Assembly (NCBI GenBank): GCA_963706385.1
Contig: OY970153.1
Span: 2,914,001 to 2,978,000 of the forward strand
Source: Poindextera sp963706385
GTDB taxonomy: Bacteria; Pseudomonadota; Alphaproteobacteria; Caulobacterales; Caulobacteraceae
DNA length: 64,000 nt
Reading direction: 5' to 3'
The position numbers and the translations under genes were made by a program. A model generated the notes under the pieces. The model saw only the letters and a list, made by a program, of their open reading frames with translations. It ran no database searches and was not told the origin of the DNA. Positions 42,483-51,393 of this stretch are shown here, piece after piece (within the stretch, counting starts at the first letter, position 1; every line of letters starts with the position of its first letter).

Positions 42483-43249
42483 GGCTTGCCGCCGTATTGC
42501 CGGTTCAGCTTGCGCATGCCGCCGATCCAGCGGTCGTAGTCGTTGGTCTTGCGCCGCATGTATTCCAGCACCTCGGGGTGGGGCAGGACCAGGAAGGTCT
42601 CGGCCTCGATGGTCCGCACGCAGGCCTCGGCGACCTCCTCCGGCTCGATCATGCCGTTGATCGAGGCCACCCCGTCGGGATTGGACGCGGTCATCGCCGT
42701 GCGGACCGCCTGCGGACAGAGCACCGAGACCTTGATCCCCTGATCGCCGTGGGTGATCGACAGCCATTCGGCCAGGGCCACGGCGGCGTGCTTGGTCACC
42801 GCATAGGGCGCCGAGCCGATCTGCGAGAGCAGGCCCGCCGCCGAGGCGGTGTTCAAGAGATAGCCGCCGCCGCGCTCGATCATCCGCGGCACCAGATGGC
42901 GCGCGGCCCAGACGTGGGCCATCACGTTGATGTCCCAGATGCGCTGCCAGTCCTCGTTGGACGCCTCGGCCCCGCCGCCGACGCCGATCCCGGCGTTGGA
43001 GCAGAACAGGTCGATCGGTCCGTGATCGGCCTCGACCGTGTCGATCAGGCGCTTGATGTCTTCTTCCCTGCCGACGTTGGTCTCGAAGGCGACGCCGCCG
43101 ACCGCCTGGGCCACGGCCCTGACGCCCTCGCCATTGCGGTCCGAACAGACCACCAGCTTGGCGCCCTCCTGCTTGAAGCGATGCGCCAGCGCCCGGCCGA
43201 TCCCGCTCGCCGCCCCCGTCACCACCACAATCCGATCCTTGACCAGCAT
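42479..43249 (-). CDS. short-chain dehydrogenase/reductase
   Basis: A 256-residue classical SDR. Cofactor motif VVVTGAASGIGRALAH, NAG in CSNAGIGVGGGAE, and the catalytic Ser and Tyr-x3-Lys in TASAAGLLSQIGSAPYAVTK. ATG 43249 is chosen because GGGAGG lies nine bases before it; two upstream ATGs are in frame but too close to that site. The gene ends by overlapping the CoA-transferase start, which suggests a shared role in degrading a hydroxyacyl or alcohol intermediate. Confidence 0.88.
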   Translation of the reverse strand: MLVKDRIVVVTGAASGIGRALAHRFKQEGAKLVVCSDRNGEGVRAVAQAVGGVAFETNVGREEDIKRLIDTVEADHGPIDLFCSNAGIGVGGGAEASNEDWQRIWDINVMAHVWAARHLVPRMIERGGGYLLNTASAAGLLSQIGSAPYAVTKHAAVALAEWLSITHGDQGIKVSVLCPQAVRTAMTASNPDGVASINGMIEPEEVAEACVRTIEAETFLVLPHPEVLEYMRRKTNDYDRWIGGMRKLNRQYGGKP

Positions 43250-43294
43250 CGCCTTCATCCTCCCGCGCATTGGCTTGTCGGTCTGGACTCATAG

Positions 43295-43420
43295 GCGGGC
43301 GAGGCCCTCGGCGTCCATCGTCGCGAGCCGATCGGCGGTTTCAGCGCCGGGCGCCTCGACGAGGAGAAGGCGCGGCTGTTCAAGGACAGCGCGCGGGCGT
43401 TCTATCGGATGGGGTCGTGA
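43295..43420 (+). pseudogene. possible C-terminal remnant of an amidohydrolase
   Basis: The frame from 43295 to TGA 43418-43420 encodes about 41 residues ending GRLDEEKARLFKDSARAFYR-MGS. The ending LxEExxxLFxxNAxRxFRL is typical of the last helix of amidohydrolase-2 enzymes, with D/S substitutions here. No start or upstream part is visible (stop codon at 43292). Weak evidence; it may be chance. Confidence 0.3.
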
Positions 43421-43453
43421 TTGGTGTTGGATGTTGCTCGGCGACGCCCCGGC

Positions 43454-44749
43454 TCAGCCGCCGTCCAGGGTGATGATCGGGGCGAAGCCGCCGCCCGGCG
43501 TTCGGAAATTCGTGGTCTGGCCCTGGTACAGCCGCGCCGCCGTCAGAAGGGTGACCCCGGCGTAGGTGTAGAGCCGCACGTCCATTTTTCGGATCTGCGG
43601 ATCGCCTTCGACCTTGACCCGGCGTTGGCCTGGCGCGGCGAAGTCCTGCGCCACGTAATCGCCCTGAAGGATGCTGGCCCAGACGCCCTTCGTGATCTTG
43701 TCCCCGCGATAGACCGCCTTGCCAGCGTGGCCCGCGGCCGGCTTGAAGAACAGCGACTTTCGCTCGTCCCAGAGCGCGGCGGCGTTGTCGGCGGTGACCA
43801 GCCTGGAGCGGGGCATGCCGGCGAGGATGCCGCGCAGTCTGGCTTCGACGCCGAACTCTTCGAGCCGCGCCGGGTCGGACAACAGGGTCAGATTGCGCTT
43901 GTCGGCCAACAGCGCGTGGTTGCGCGGGTTGGGCGTCACCACCACCGCATTGGTCAGATAGGCCTTTCGCAGCGCCGCGACGACGGCGCCGTCGAAGGTG
44001 AAGTCCACGAGCCGGTTGTAGACCAGGTCGATCGGCAGATCGCCGAGCCGCAGGCGGCCTTGCGAAAATCGAAGCGCCTTCGGATCCGCGATCACCGCCC
44101 GGACGTCGCGCCGCTCGAAAAACGCCTGGGCCAGCAGGAACTCCGGGTAGAGATACTGACCCTCGGGCGCATCGTCGACGATGGCGATCACGCCGGGAGC
44201 GCCCGAGCGGCCTTGCAGGCGCCACTCCGCCAGGAACATGCGCCAGACGGCGTCCTCGAACCGGGCCAGTGGGTGCGGTCGGGTGAGCGCCCGCACCTCG
44301 GCGCAACAGGCGATCTGGGCCTGGGTCAACAACGCGTTCAGGAAGGCGCCGCCCGCGTTGGTGTTCACCTCGATCAGCTTGGGGCCGCTCGGCGTGACGT
44401 GGAAGTCATAACCCATGAACGCCCCGCGCGGTCCAGGATCAGTTCTCGCGATCTCGGGCGCCCATGCCAGCGCCGCGGCCTGGAACGGCCCAAGCTGGGC
44501 GACCGTCTCGATCGCCTGGGCGACTTGGCTCATGGCGGTCAGATCGGCCTTGGACAGGAAGACTGGGGCGTTCGAGAAAAGGCCGGCGCGGTCCCTGGCC
44601 AACGCCGCGTCGGGACCAAGCATCGCCGCGGTCCGCTCCAGCGCGCGCCAGACGCGCGCGGGGTCGATTTCGATGCAGAAGCAGTCCTGGTTGAGATGTC
44701 CTTCGACGGTGAGCGGTTTGAGCGCCGAGCCGGCAGAAACTTCGGTCAT
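43454..44749 (-). CDS. ATP-grasp-like protein under ArsR control
   Basis: A 431-residue soluble protein. Its features look like a circularly permuted ATP-grasp ligase: GYDFHVTPSGPKLIEVNTNA (the metal-binding Glu/Asn strand, as in glutathione-type synthetases), DLVYNRLVDFTFDG, VTPNPRNHALLADKRNLTLL, SLFFKPAAGHAGKAVYRGDK (nucleotide-binding Lys/Gly strand) and VKVEGDPQIRKMDVRLYTYA. The substrate is unknown; ligation of amino or thiol compounds is a reasonable guess. ATG 44749 begins the conserved part. The ArsR gene lies upstream on the same strand, and a candidate operator is 30-50 bp before the start. Confidence 0.6.
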   Translation of the reverse strand: MTEVSAGSALKPLTVEGHLNQDCFCIEIDPARVWRALERTAAMLGPDAALARDRAGLFSNAPVFLSKADLTAMSQVAQAIETVAQLGPFQAAALAWAPEIARTDPGPRGAFMGYDFHVTPSGPKLIEVNTNAGGAFLNALLTQAQIACCAEVRALTRPHPLARFEDAVWRMFLAEWRLQGRSGAPGVIAIVDDAPEGQYLYPEFLLAQAFFERRDVRAVIADPKALRFSQGRLRLGDLPIDLVYNRLVDFTFDGAVVAALRKAYLTNAVVVTPNPRNHALLADKRNLTLLSDPARLEEFGVEARLRGILAGMPRSRLVTADNAAALWDERKSLFFKPAAGHAGKAVYRGDKITKGVWASILQGDYVAQDFAAPGQRRVKVEGDPQIRKMDVRLYTYAGVTLLTAARLYQGQTTNFRTPGGGFAPIITLDGG

Positions 44750-44769
44750 CGCCGAAATCCAATGTTTAA

Positions 44770-44792
44770 GTGCGCATAAATGCATGTATTAG
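44770..44792. promoter_or_regulatory. candidate ArsR operator 2
   Basis: GTGCGCATAAATGCATGTATTA resembles the reverse complement of the site before arsR (GTGCGCAAATATGCACATAT) base by base over about 18 positions. It lies just upstream of the ATP-grasp-like gene. Confidence 0.5.
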
Positions 44793-44820
44793 GCCGAGCG
44801 GCCCCCGCGCGGGTCATGGC

Positions 44821-45174
44821 TCACCGCTTCCCGACGGGCCCGGGACAGCAGGTCGGAACCAGGCTCGCCATCCTGTCGGTGATGTCGCGCAGTTTGGCCA
44901 ACACCGAAGGGCCGTCGATGTCGTAATAGACGTGGCGCCCCACCTGGTCGGCGAAGACCACCCCGGCGTCTTTCAGAATCTGCAGATGTCGCGAGATGAC
45001 CGACCGATCCTGATCGAAGGGCGCGGCGATCGAGGCCACATCCGCGCGTCCGATCTGAATCAGCCGCGTCAGGATATCGATCCGCACCGGTTCGCACAGC
45101 GCCCGGAAGAGGCCCGTGTCGAGCGAGCGGGAGACCTCCGAGGCCGTCTTGCGGCGAAGGGTTGTCGCGTCCAT
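44821..45174 (-). CDS. ArsR-family transcriptional regulator
   Basis: A 117-residue winged-helix repressor. The helix-turn-helix is at about 43-66 (RADVASIAAPFDQDRSVISR), followed by HLQILKDAGVVFADQVGRHV (the ArsR wing). Near the C-terminus lies a vicinal cysteine pair C109-C110 in VPTCCPGP, with one further Cys at 27. Such pairs bind arsenite, antimonite or similar thiophilic ions in some ArsR regulators; the canonical ELCVCDL motif is missing. A palindrome at 45181-45196, 7 bp before the start codon, is the probable operator. The ATP-grasp-like gene lies downstream. Confidence 0.88.
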   Translation of the reverse strand: MDATTLRRKTASEVSRSLDTGLFRALCEPVRIDILTRLIQIGRADVASIAAPFDQDRSVISRHLQILKDAGVVFADQVGRHVYYDIDGPSVLAKLRDITDRMASLVPTCCPGPVGKR

Positions 45175-45180
45175 GGGCTA

Positions 45181-45196
45181 AATATGTGCATATTTG
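45181..45196. promoter_or_regulatory. candidate ArsR operator 1
   Basis: AAATATG-TG-CATATTT is a 16-bp palindrome with two exact 7-bp arms. It is followed at once by GCGCACA. It sits 7 bp upstream of the arsR start codon, so binding would block expression of its own gene. Confidence 0.6.
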
Positions 45197-45281
45197 CGCA
45201 CACGTCAAGCGGCTGGGATTCTCTCGGCGGCTCGCTTCTGCCGAACCGCCCGCCGCTACTCGGCGACCGCGGCGGCCCGGG

Positions 45282-47774
45282 TCAGTACTTCACTCGCAAG
45301 GTCACGCCATACATCCTCGGCGCGCCCAGGAAGCCATAGTAGGAATTGTACGCGCTGGGCGGACCGAAGGTCTGAAGCACGCCGTTGTAGGCGACCTGCA
45401 CATAGTACTGGTTGAACAGGTTCTGCGCCCAGACGTCGGCCTCCCAGCGGCCGTTCTGGGCGCCCAGGCCGAGGCGGGCGTTGACCACGGTGTATCCGGG
45501 CTGGGTCTTGGCCGGATCAAGGTCGGACCCGGTGTTCATTTTGGAGTTGTACTTAACGTCCGCCGCCATGTGGAGCGCCAGATAGCCGCCGATCGGATGA
45601 TCATAGCTCACGGCCGCCGTCAGCGACCAAAGCGGATCCAGCGACATCCGCGTGCCCGGCAGCCTGCACACCGTGCTGGTGGGAGGGTTGCACAACACCC
45701 CCGGTGTCGATGAAGGCGTGCCAAGCACGGCCAGATTGGCCGCGCTCTTGGGGTAGTAGGAGTCGGCGTAGGTCATGCCGAAGTTGGCGGTCAGTTCATG
45801 AGTGACGCGCCAGGTCAAGTCGGCCTCCGCTCCCTGCGAAATCACCTGCGGGATCGAAGTCACCACGAAGCGCAGACCGTTGAACTGGTTGAGCTGGAAG
45901 TCCGTATATTTCTGATAGAAAATCGCCGCGTCCAGGATCACGCTGCGGTCGAACAACGCCGACTTCTCGCCGATCTCGTAAGCGTCAACGTATTCCGGCG
46001 AGAAGCCGGTGTTCAGCGTCGGGGTCAGGGTGGTGTTCTGACCGGTGGTGTAGCGGTCGAGGTTGAAGCCGCCGACCAGATAGCCCCGCGAGTAGGACGC
46101 ATAGGTCATGAAATCGCGGCTGAACTTGTAGGCCAGCTTGGCCGTCCCGGTCAGGGCGGTCTCCGACGACGACTGATGGTCGGGCAGGTTGTTGAAGTAC
46201 GGGTTCATCACGCAGTAGAGCGCGGCGAAAGGATCGGCGAACGTGGGGTTGGCGGCCAGATAGGTCAGGCCGGTCGCGCACGTCGCGCCGCCATCGGTGT
46301 TGTTGTAGAGGGAATCATCGGTCTTGTGCTCCCAGGTATAGCGCAGGCCGCCGGTGAGCTCGAGCTTGTCGGTCAGCTTGAAGGTTTCCTGGGTGAACAG
46401 CGACTCGCTCTGCTCCACCTGGTGGTAATGGTCGTCTTCGCCCTGACCGACCGGGAAGGGACCGCCCGGGGCGCCGGCGACGGGAATGTAGAAGTTGGCC
46501 GGACTGAGGAGACCGCCACTAAACGCATAGGTCAGCAACTCGCCGTAGGTCGCGTAGTCGCTGCCCCAGGCTAGCATGGCGTGCTGGTAGAGGTCCTCGT
46601 GCGAATAGAAGGCGCCGACCATCCAGTCCAGCCGATCGGTGTTGCCCGCGTAGCGCAGCTCTTGGGTGAACTGCTTGAATTCGTTGCTGGCGCTGGTCGG
46701 CGCGTAGAGCAGGTCCAGACCAGTCGCGTCGGTGTCGCCGCCGCCGCTGTTCCTCCAGTCGCGATAGGCGGTGATCGAGGTGAGCGTGGCGCTGTTCAGC
46801 CAGGGCGTGCGCCAGTGGGCCTCGGCCGAAATCCCGCTGTCGGTGATGTGCTCGATCGTGTTTCGGTTGGCGTAGATCGTGTAGTTCTTGGGATTCGCCG
46901 GGTTCGCCGTCGCGGTCGGGTCGATATAGTTCAAGACGCCCGCCGCCGGGCCGCTGATGATCGGCACCGAGCTGCAGCAATGGTCGTCGCGCTTGGTGTA
47001 GTCGGCGATGAAATTGATGTCGAAGTCGGCGTTCGGCTTGAACAGCAACTGTCCGCGCACGGTGAACAGGTGCTCGTCGTTCTGCCTGCTGAGGCTCGAG
47101 CCCGGCGGCGAGATCACGGAATAGTAGCCGTCGCGTTGGCGGTCGGCGAGATAGATCCGTCCGGCCAGTTGGTCTCCGACGATCGGGCCGGTGACCGACA
47201 CCGAGCCGCCGTAGCCGGAATAGTTGCTGAAGGTCGCCTCGCCCTGCGCGCCGAAGGTGAACTGCGGCCGCATGCTGGTGATCTGGATCACGCCGGCTGT
47301 GGTGTTCTTGCCAAACAGGGTTCCCTGCGGCCCCTTGAGCACCTCGACATCGGACAGCTCGCCCAGGTCGTTGAAGGCCACGCCGTTCCGCGGCCTATAG
47401 ACGCCATCGATATAGACGCCGACCGAGTCCTCGAGGCCGATATTGTCCGACACCGTGCCGACGCCGCGGATGCGGGCGGTGGTGCTCGCCTCGCTGCCGG
47501 TGCTCGTCACCGTCAGGCCTGGGGTCAGGGCGGTCAGATCCTTGATGTCCCGCACGCCGGCGTCCTGGAGCTGCTGCTGGTTCAGGGCGGTGACCACGAC
47601 GGGAACGTCCTGCAGGCGCTGGACGCGCTTTTGCGCGGTCACGATCACCTCGCCGACCATCGTCTGCTGCGCAGCCTGCGCCTGAGTCGCCGGTTCCGCC
47701 GCCATCGCCAGGCCCGCGCCAAGCACGGTCGCCAAGCCCGCCGACGCTGAAAGCAGTAGTTTCAGATGTGACAT
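45282..47774 (-). CDS. TonB-dependent outer-membrane receptor
   Basis: An 830-residue receptor. A signal peptide (about 1-25, ending GLAMAAEPAT) is followed by the TonB box region (VGEVIVTAQKRVQRLQDVPV), the plug domain (DLTALTPGLTVTSTG, ARIRGVGT, EVLKGPQGTLFGKNTTAGVI) and the 22-strand barrel ending in YGVTLRVKY with a terminal aromatic. The plug start QKRVQRLQDVPVVVTAL is that of the large proteobacterial group importing siderophores, vitamins or sterols/hydrophobic compounds; the cargo cannot be told. The gene stands alone after a 465-bp upstream region and before arsR. Confidence 0.92.
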   Translation of the reverse strand: MSHLKLLLSASAGLATVLGAGLAMAAEPATQAQAAQQTMVGEVIVTAQKRVQRLQDVPVVVTALNQQQLQDAGVRDIKDLTALTPGLTVTSTGSEASTTARIRGVGTVSDNIGLEDSVGVYIDGVYRPRNGVAFNDLGELSDVEVLKGPQGTLFGKNTTAGVIQITSMRPQFTFGAQGEATFSNYSGYGGSVSVTGPIVGDQLAGRIYLADRQRDGYYSVISPPGSSLSRQNDEHLFTVRGQLLFKPNADFDINFIADYTKRDDHCCSSVPIISGPAAGVLNYIDPTATANPANPKNYTIYANRNTIEHITDSGISAEAHWRTPWLNSATLTSITAYRDWRNSGGGDTDATGLDLLYAPTSASNEFKQFTQELRYAGNTDRLDWMVGAFYSHEDLYQHAMLAWGSDYATYGELLTYAFSGGLLSPANFYIPVAGAPGGPFPVGQGEDDHYHQVEQSESLFTQETFKLTDKLELTGGLRYTWEHKTDDSLYNNTDGGATCATGLTYLAANPTFADPFAALYCVMNPYFNNLPDHQSSSETALTGTAKLAYKFSRDFMTYASYSRGYLVGGFNLDRYTTGQNTTLTPTLNTGFSPEYVDAYEIGEKSALFDRSVILDAAIFYQKYTDFQLNQFNGLRFVVTSIPQVISQGAEADLTWRVTHELTANFGMTYADSYYPKSAANLAVLGTPSSTPGVLCNPPTSTVCRLPGTRMSLDPLWSLTAAVSYDHPIGGYLALHMAADVKYNSKMNTGSDLDPAKTQPGYTVVNARLGLGAQNGRWEADVWAQNLFNQYYVQVAYNGVLQTFGPPSAYNSYYGFLGAPRMYGVTLRVKY

Positions 47775-48239
47775 GGTTTCATCCCCATTCGTTGTTTCAT
47801 TTGAGTGTGTTGAAACTTTTAATGCGGCAATGTTTCGCCTAGTAGTTGACCAGTTTTGTTGGTGGCGTCGTTCAGCCGTGTTTCCTCACCGCAACTCAAT
47901 CGCGACAACTCAAACCGCTGGAAGCGGGCCGCGATCATAACTTAACGTTGGAACTACGACACAAATGCCGGGATCCAGCATTGACCTTGATCAGTGGAAA
48001 CGCACTGCGTCCAAATCCACGATCTCGTCGAGCAACAGGTTTGTCAACGGCGGTCGCGCGGTGGGTGAGGCAAGTCAATCCGTGCGCCTGGATCACTGGT
48101 GCGGCGTCCAATTATTCGCGGTTCACCTCCGGACTCGATTGGGCGCGGAAACCGCTTCGAGTGCGGAGTTTGCCGCCGGTATCGGTCGAAGCCGGCCCGC
48201 CGCCGCCCGCCAGCTCATCCCGGCCGAAGCCGCCCGACG
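47775..48239. other. intergenic region upstream of the TonB receptor
   Basis: 465 bp with no convincing gene. It is A+T-rich next to the receptor start (47800-47860, where GTTGAAACTTTTAATGCGGC is promoter-like). Further out it is low in structure. A near FNR-like stretch TTGACCTTGATCAG (47981-47994) is 200 bp from the receptor and has one mismatch; I do not claim it. The minus-strand frames through 48112-48239 look like shadows. Confidence 0.55.
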
Positions 48240-48662
48240 CTATTCGGCGATCACCTCGCCCGAGCCGCCGAATTCGGCCGGGAAGTCCTTCAGTTTCGGC
48301 AGGCCGTCGCGCATCGGCAGCACGGTCTCGGCGTAGTTGACGTGAACGCCCGGGGCGAAGGCGAGGGTGGGGATAGCGGCCGCGAACACGTCCACCAGGC
48401 CGAGCGGCGGATGGTTGGTCATCAGGTGACCGCCGCATTTGGCGCAGTATTGCCTTTGGCTGAGCTCGGTCTTCTGGAACGTCGCCAGGTGCTCGGTGCC
48501 GGCGGTGACCTTCACCGCCTCCGGCTTCCACAGGCTGAAGGCGTTGACCGGACCGCCCGACCAGGAGCGGCAGGAACGGCAGTGGCAATAGCCCATCGCC
48601 TCGGGCGATCCGCTCACCTCCAGCTTCACGGCGCCGCAGAAGCAACTTCCAACGTGGGTCAT
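48240..48662 (-). CDS. GFA-family zinc protein (CENP-V/GFA)
   Basis: A 140-residue GFA-domain protein. The zinc cysteines are visible as CFCG (CxCG), CHCRSC and CAKCGG. The first member is glutathione-dependent formaldehyde-activating enzyme, but most GFA proteins have no known activity. Start ATG 48662 (MTHVGSCFCGAVK) follows a GGGGG stretch. It is divergent from the dehydrogenase-P450 operon. Confidence 0.9.
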   Translation of the reverse strand: MTHVGSCFCGAVKLEVSGSPEAMGYCHCRSCRSWSGGPVNAFSLWKPEAVKVTAGTEHLATFQKTELSQRQYCAKCGGHLMTNHPPLGLVDVFAAAIPTLAFAPGVHVNYAETVLPMRDGLPKLKDFPAEFGGSGEVIAE

Positions 48663-48861
48663 GGAGCCCCCTTTTGCATCGCCACTCATCTTTAAAGCAC
48701 GTCAGGGTGGCGTCGCGGCGCATTGAACACCGGGATCGGCGGTCTGGAAAGAGGCCTCGCCGCGGCGTCCGCGGCAATCGTCCGGGCCGGCTTGCCATTC
48801 CGCCCGCCGGTTGACACCTTGGCGGCCGCCGACAAGGCTGAGCCGGGCTGGGAGGCACGAC

Positions 48862-49782
48862 ATGACAGGTCCCGCCACGGACGCCGCCGCCATCGGCTTG
48901 ATCGGCGTCGGCACGATGGGCTCGGCGATCGCCCGGCGTTTGATGGAGGCGGGCCATCGGCTGGTGGTCAGCGACATCTCGCGGGCCAGCGCGGCGGACT
49001 GGACCGCGGCCGGCGCGGCTTTCGCCGACGCCCCGGTCGAGGTCGCCAGGGCCTGCCGGACCGTGTTTCTCTCGCTGCCCGGACCCAAAGAGGTCGAGGC
49101 GGTGGTCGGCGGGTCGGGCGGGCTGCTGGAGGCGGCCAAGGCCGGCGACGTGATCGTCGATCTGTCGACCAACGCCTACGCCACCGTGGTCCGCTTGGCC
49201 GAACAGTTGGGCCGATCGGGGATCGCCTTCGTCGATGCGCCGGTGTCCGGCGGGGTGGTGGCCGCGGTCAAGGGCCGGCTGGCGGTCATGGCGGGCGGCG
49301 AGGCGGCGGTGGTGGAGGCCCTGGACCCGCTGCTGAAATGCTTCGCCGCGCGGGTGTTCCACGTCGGCCCGGCCGGCAAGGGAACCATCGCCAAGCTGGT
49401 CAACAACCAGATCTTCCTGTCCGCCGCCATCGTGGTGCAGGAGGGGTTCGTACTCGCCGCCAAGGCCGGGCTCGACGCGGCCGCGATGCTTGAAATTCTC
49501 AAGGCCAGCTCGGGCGGGGCCTATGCCGGCCTGGCTCCGGTGTTCCTCGCGCGCGATTTCGACAACGTCGTCTTCAAGCTGGGGATCGCCGCCAAGGACA
49601 TCGGCGTCGCCCTGGAATCGGCGCGTGATCTGGGCGTTCCGATGCCGACCACCGAGGCGGCCCACGCCGTCTACCGGGACGCGATCGCCAAGGGCTTGGC
49701 CGACAAGGTGTTCTACGCCACGCTGCGGGCGTTGGAGTTCGACGCCGGCGTCGAGGTGGCCAAGCCGGCCGCTCAGCCATGA
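48862..49782 (+). CDS. 3-hydroxyisobutyrate dehydrogenase-family oxidoreductase
   Basis: A 306-residue beta-hydroxyacid dehydrogenase. NAD(P) motif GLIGVGTMGSAIA at about 12-24, substrate loop FVDAPVSGGVVAAVKGRLAV, catalytic lysine K178 in GKGTIAKLVNNQI. Members oxidise 3-hydroxyisobutyrate, tartronate semialdehyde or reduce imines/aldehydes. ATG 48862 follows GGGAGG. Its last bases overlap the P450 start (ATGA), a strong sign of one operon. Confidence 0.9.
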   Translation: MTGPATDAAAIGLIGVGTMGSAIARRLMEAGHRLVVSDISRASAADWTAAGAAFADAPVEVARACRTVFLSLPGPKEVEAVVGGSGGLLEAAKAGDVIVDLSTNAYATVVRLAEQLGRSGIAFVDAPVSGGVVAAVKGRLAVMAGGEAAVVEALDPLLKCFAARVFHVGPAGKGTIAKLVNNQIFLSAAIVVQEGFVLAAKAGLDAAAMLEILKASSGGAYAGLAPVFLARDFDNVVFKLGIAAKDIGVALESARDLGVPMPTTEAAHAVYRDAIAKGLADKVFYATLRALEFDAGVEVAKPAAQP

Positions 49783-50996
49783 ACGTCGATCACCTGGATT
49801 TGTCGAACCACCAGACCTTCGCGCGCGGTTTTCCCCACGCCTACTTCACCTGGCTGCGGGACAACGCGCCGGTGTTCTGGCACGAACCCACCGACGTCAC
49901 CCCGGATGGCGAGGGCTTCTGGGTGGTCAGCCGGCATGAGGACGTCAAGGCGATCCAGGACAATCCGCGGCTGTTCTCCTCGCAGACCGGCGGCCACCGG
50001 ACCATGGGCGGCACGGCGATCAACGATCACGCCTCGGCCGGCAACGCCTTGAACGCCACGGACGACCCCAAGCACCGGATGCTGCGAAGCGTGGTGATGA
50101 AAGGCTTCACCGTGCAGGCGGTGTCCGCGCTCGAGAGCGAGTTGCGCCGGCGCGTCGACCGGCTGATCGACGGCTTTCCCGAGGGCGCGGCGTTCGACTT
50201 CGTCGCCCAGTTCGCCCGGGAGGTCCCGCTGCAGGCGATCTGCATGGTGCTGGGCGTGCCCCAGGAGGATCGCACCCAGCTTTGCGAGTGGGTGGATCAA
50301 GGCATCTCCACCGCCTCCTCGGAGATCATCGCTCCCGAGTACGCGCAAAGGATCGTCGACTATGGCATGCGGCTGATCGAGGAAAAACGGATCAACCCCA
50401 AGGACGACATCCTCTCGACCATCGTCCACGCTAGGCCCGACCAGGCCGGGGGGCGGCCGCTTTCGGACGCGGAGCTGCGGAACTTCTTCCTCCTGCTGTT
50501 CGCGGCCGGGTCGGAGACCACGCGCAGCGCGCTGGCCGGCGGGCTCAAGGCGCTGATCGAGCATCCCGACCAGCTCGACCTGCTGCGGTCGGATCGCGCG
50601 CGCATGAAGACCGCGATCGAGGAGACCGTCCGCTGGACCACCCCGTCGATCTACAAGCGCCGCACGGCGACGGTCGACACCGCGATCCGCGGCCGCCCGA
50701 TCAAGGCGGGGGACAAGGTGACGTTCTGGGAGATGTCGGCCAACCGCGACGAGCGCGTCTTCGATCAACCGTTCGCGTTCGACATCAGCCGATCGCCCAA
50801 CATGCATCTCGGCTTCGGCTACGGCGTCCATGTCTGCCTGGGCTCAATGTTGGCCCGGCTGGAAATGCGGATCGGATTCGAACGCCTGCTCGCCCGGATC
50901 GACCGGTTCGAATTGGCGGGCGAGGCGGACTGGATGCCGAGCAATCGGCTGCTCGGCATTCGGCGCATGCCGATCAGCATCAAATTCAAGGAGTGA
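49779..50996 (+). CDS. cytochrome P450
   Basis: A 405-residue soluble bacterial P450. I-helix AGSETTR (243-249), ExxR E282-R285, and the haem-ligand loop FGYGVHVCLG with Cys353. The acid/alcohol pair (ET) is the usual oxygen-activation form. The start overlaps the dehydrogenase stop by ATGA. No ferredoxin or reductase gene is in this operon, so a ferredoxin from elsewhere (for example the one at 3288) must serve it. The N-terminus HLDLSNHQTFARGFPHAYFT resembles the CYP families that act on terpenoid or fatty substrates; no finer call is made. Confidence 0.95.
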   Translation: MNVDHLDLSNHQTFARGFPHAYFTWLRDNAPVFWHEPTDVTPDGEGFWVVSRHEDVKAIQDNPRLFSSQTGGHRTMGGTAINDHASAGNALNATDDPKHRMLRSVVMKGFTVQAVSALESELRRRVDRLIDGFPEGAAFDFVAQFAREVPLQAICMVLGVPQEDRTQLCEWVDQGISTASSEIIAPEYAQRIVDYGMRLIEEKRINPKDDILSTIVHARPDQAGGRPLSDAELRNFFLLLFAAGSETTRSALAGGLKALIEHPDQLDLLRSDRARMKTAIEETVRWTTPSIYKRRTATVDTAIRGRPIKAGDKVTFWEMSANRDERVFDQPFAFDISRSPNMHLGFGYGVHVCLGSMLARLEMRIGFERLLARIDRFELAGEADWMPSNRLLGIRRMPISIKFKE

Positions 50997-51000
50997 GGCT

Positions 51001-51366
51001 ATGAGCGGAACCGAAGACAAGGCGGCCAAGGGCCGGGCGCTGGCCGCGAAACTGTTCGCCGGCACGACGCACCGGGGCGCACCGATGCCAGCCAAGATGC
51101 AGGACTACACCTTCGGCCATCTGTTCGGCGAGGTCTGGCAGGGCGAGGAGCTGACGCTCGAGGAGCGTTCGCTGATCACCTGCACGGCGCTGGTGGCCCT
51201 GAACCGCACCGCCGAGCAGCACCTGCACTTCCTGGGGGCCAAGAACCTGGGCATTCCCCGCAGTCGGATCGAGGCCATGATCACCCATCTCGCCCACTAC
51301 GCCGGCTGGCCCTGCGCCGCCTCGGCGTTCGGGGTGCTGAACGAGGTGTGGCCGGCGGAGGCCTAG
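51001..51366 (+). CDS. carboxymuconolactone decarboxylase-family protein
   Basis: A 121-residue helical protein, ATG 51001 four bases after the P450 stop and behind AAGGAG. The family signature is LTLEERSLITCTALVALNRT followed by EQHLHFLGAKNLGI and HYAGWPCAASAFGVL. Only one Cys is present, so it is not an AhpD-type CxxC peroxidase; it is closer to the true 4-carboxymuconolactone decarboxylase branch, in which His plays a part. Role in a P450-linked operon is unknown. Confidence 0.9.
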   Translation: MSGTEDKAAKGRALAAKLFAGTTHRGAPMPAKMQDYTFGHLFGEVWQGEELTLEERSLITCTALVALNRTAEQHLHFLGAKNLGIPRSRIEAMITHLAHYAGWPCAASAFGVLNEVWPAEA

Positions 51367-51393
51367 CTGAAGCTCAGGCCGCGCCCCGGACGC

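Noticed and set aside
47981..47994. TTGACCTTGATCAG, close to an FNR/FixK site
   Set aside because: One mismatch, and about 200 bp from the TonB receptor start with nothing else supporting it.
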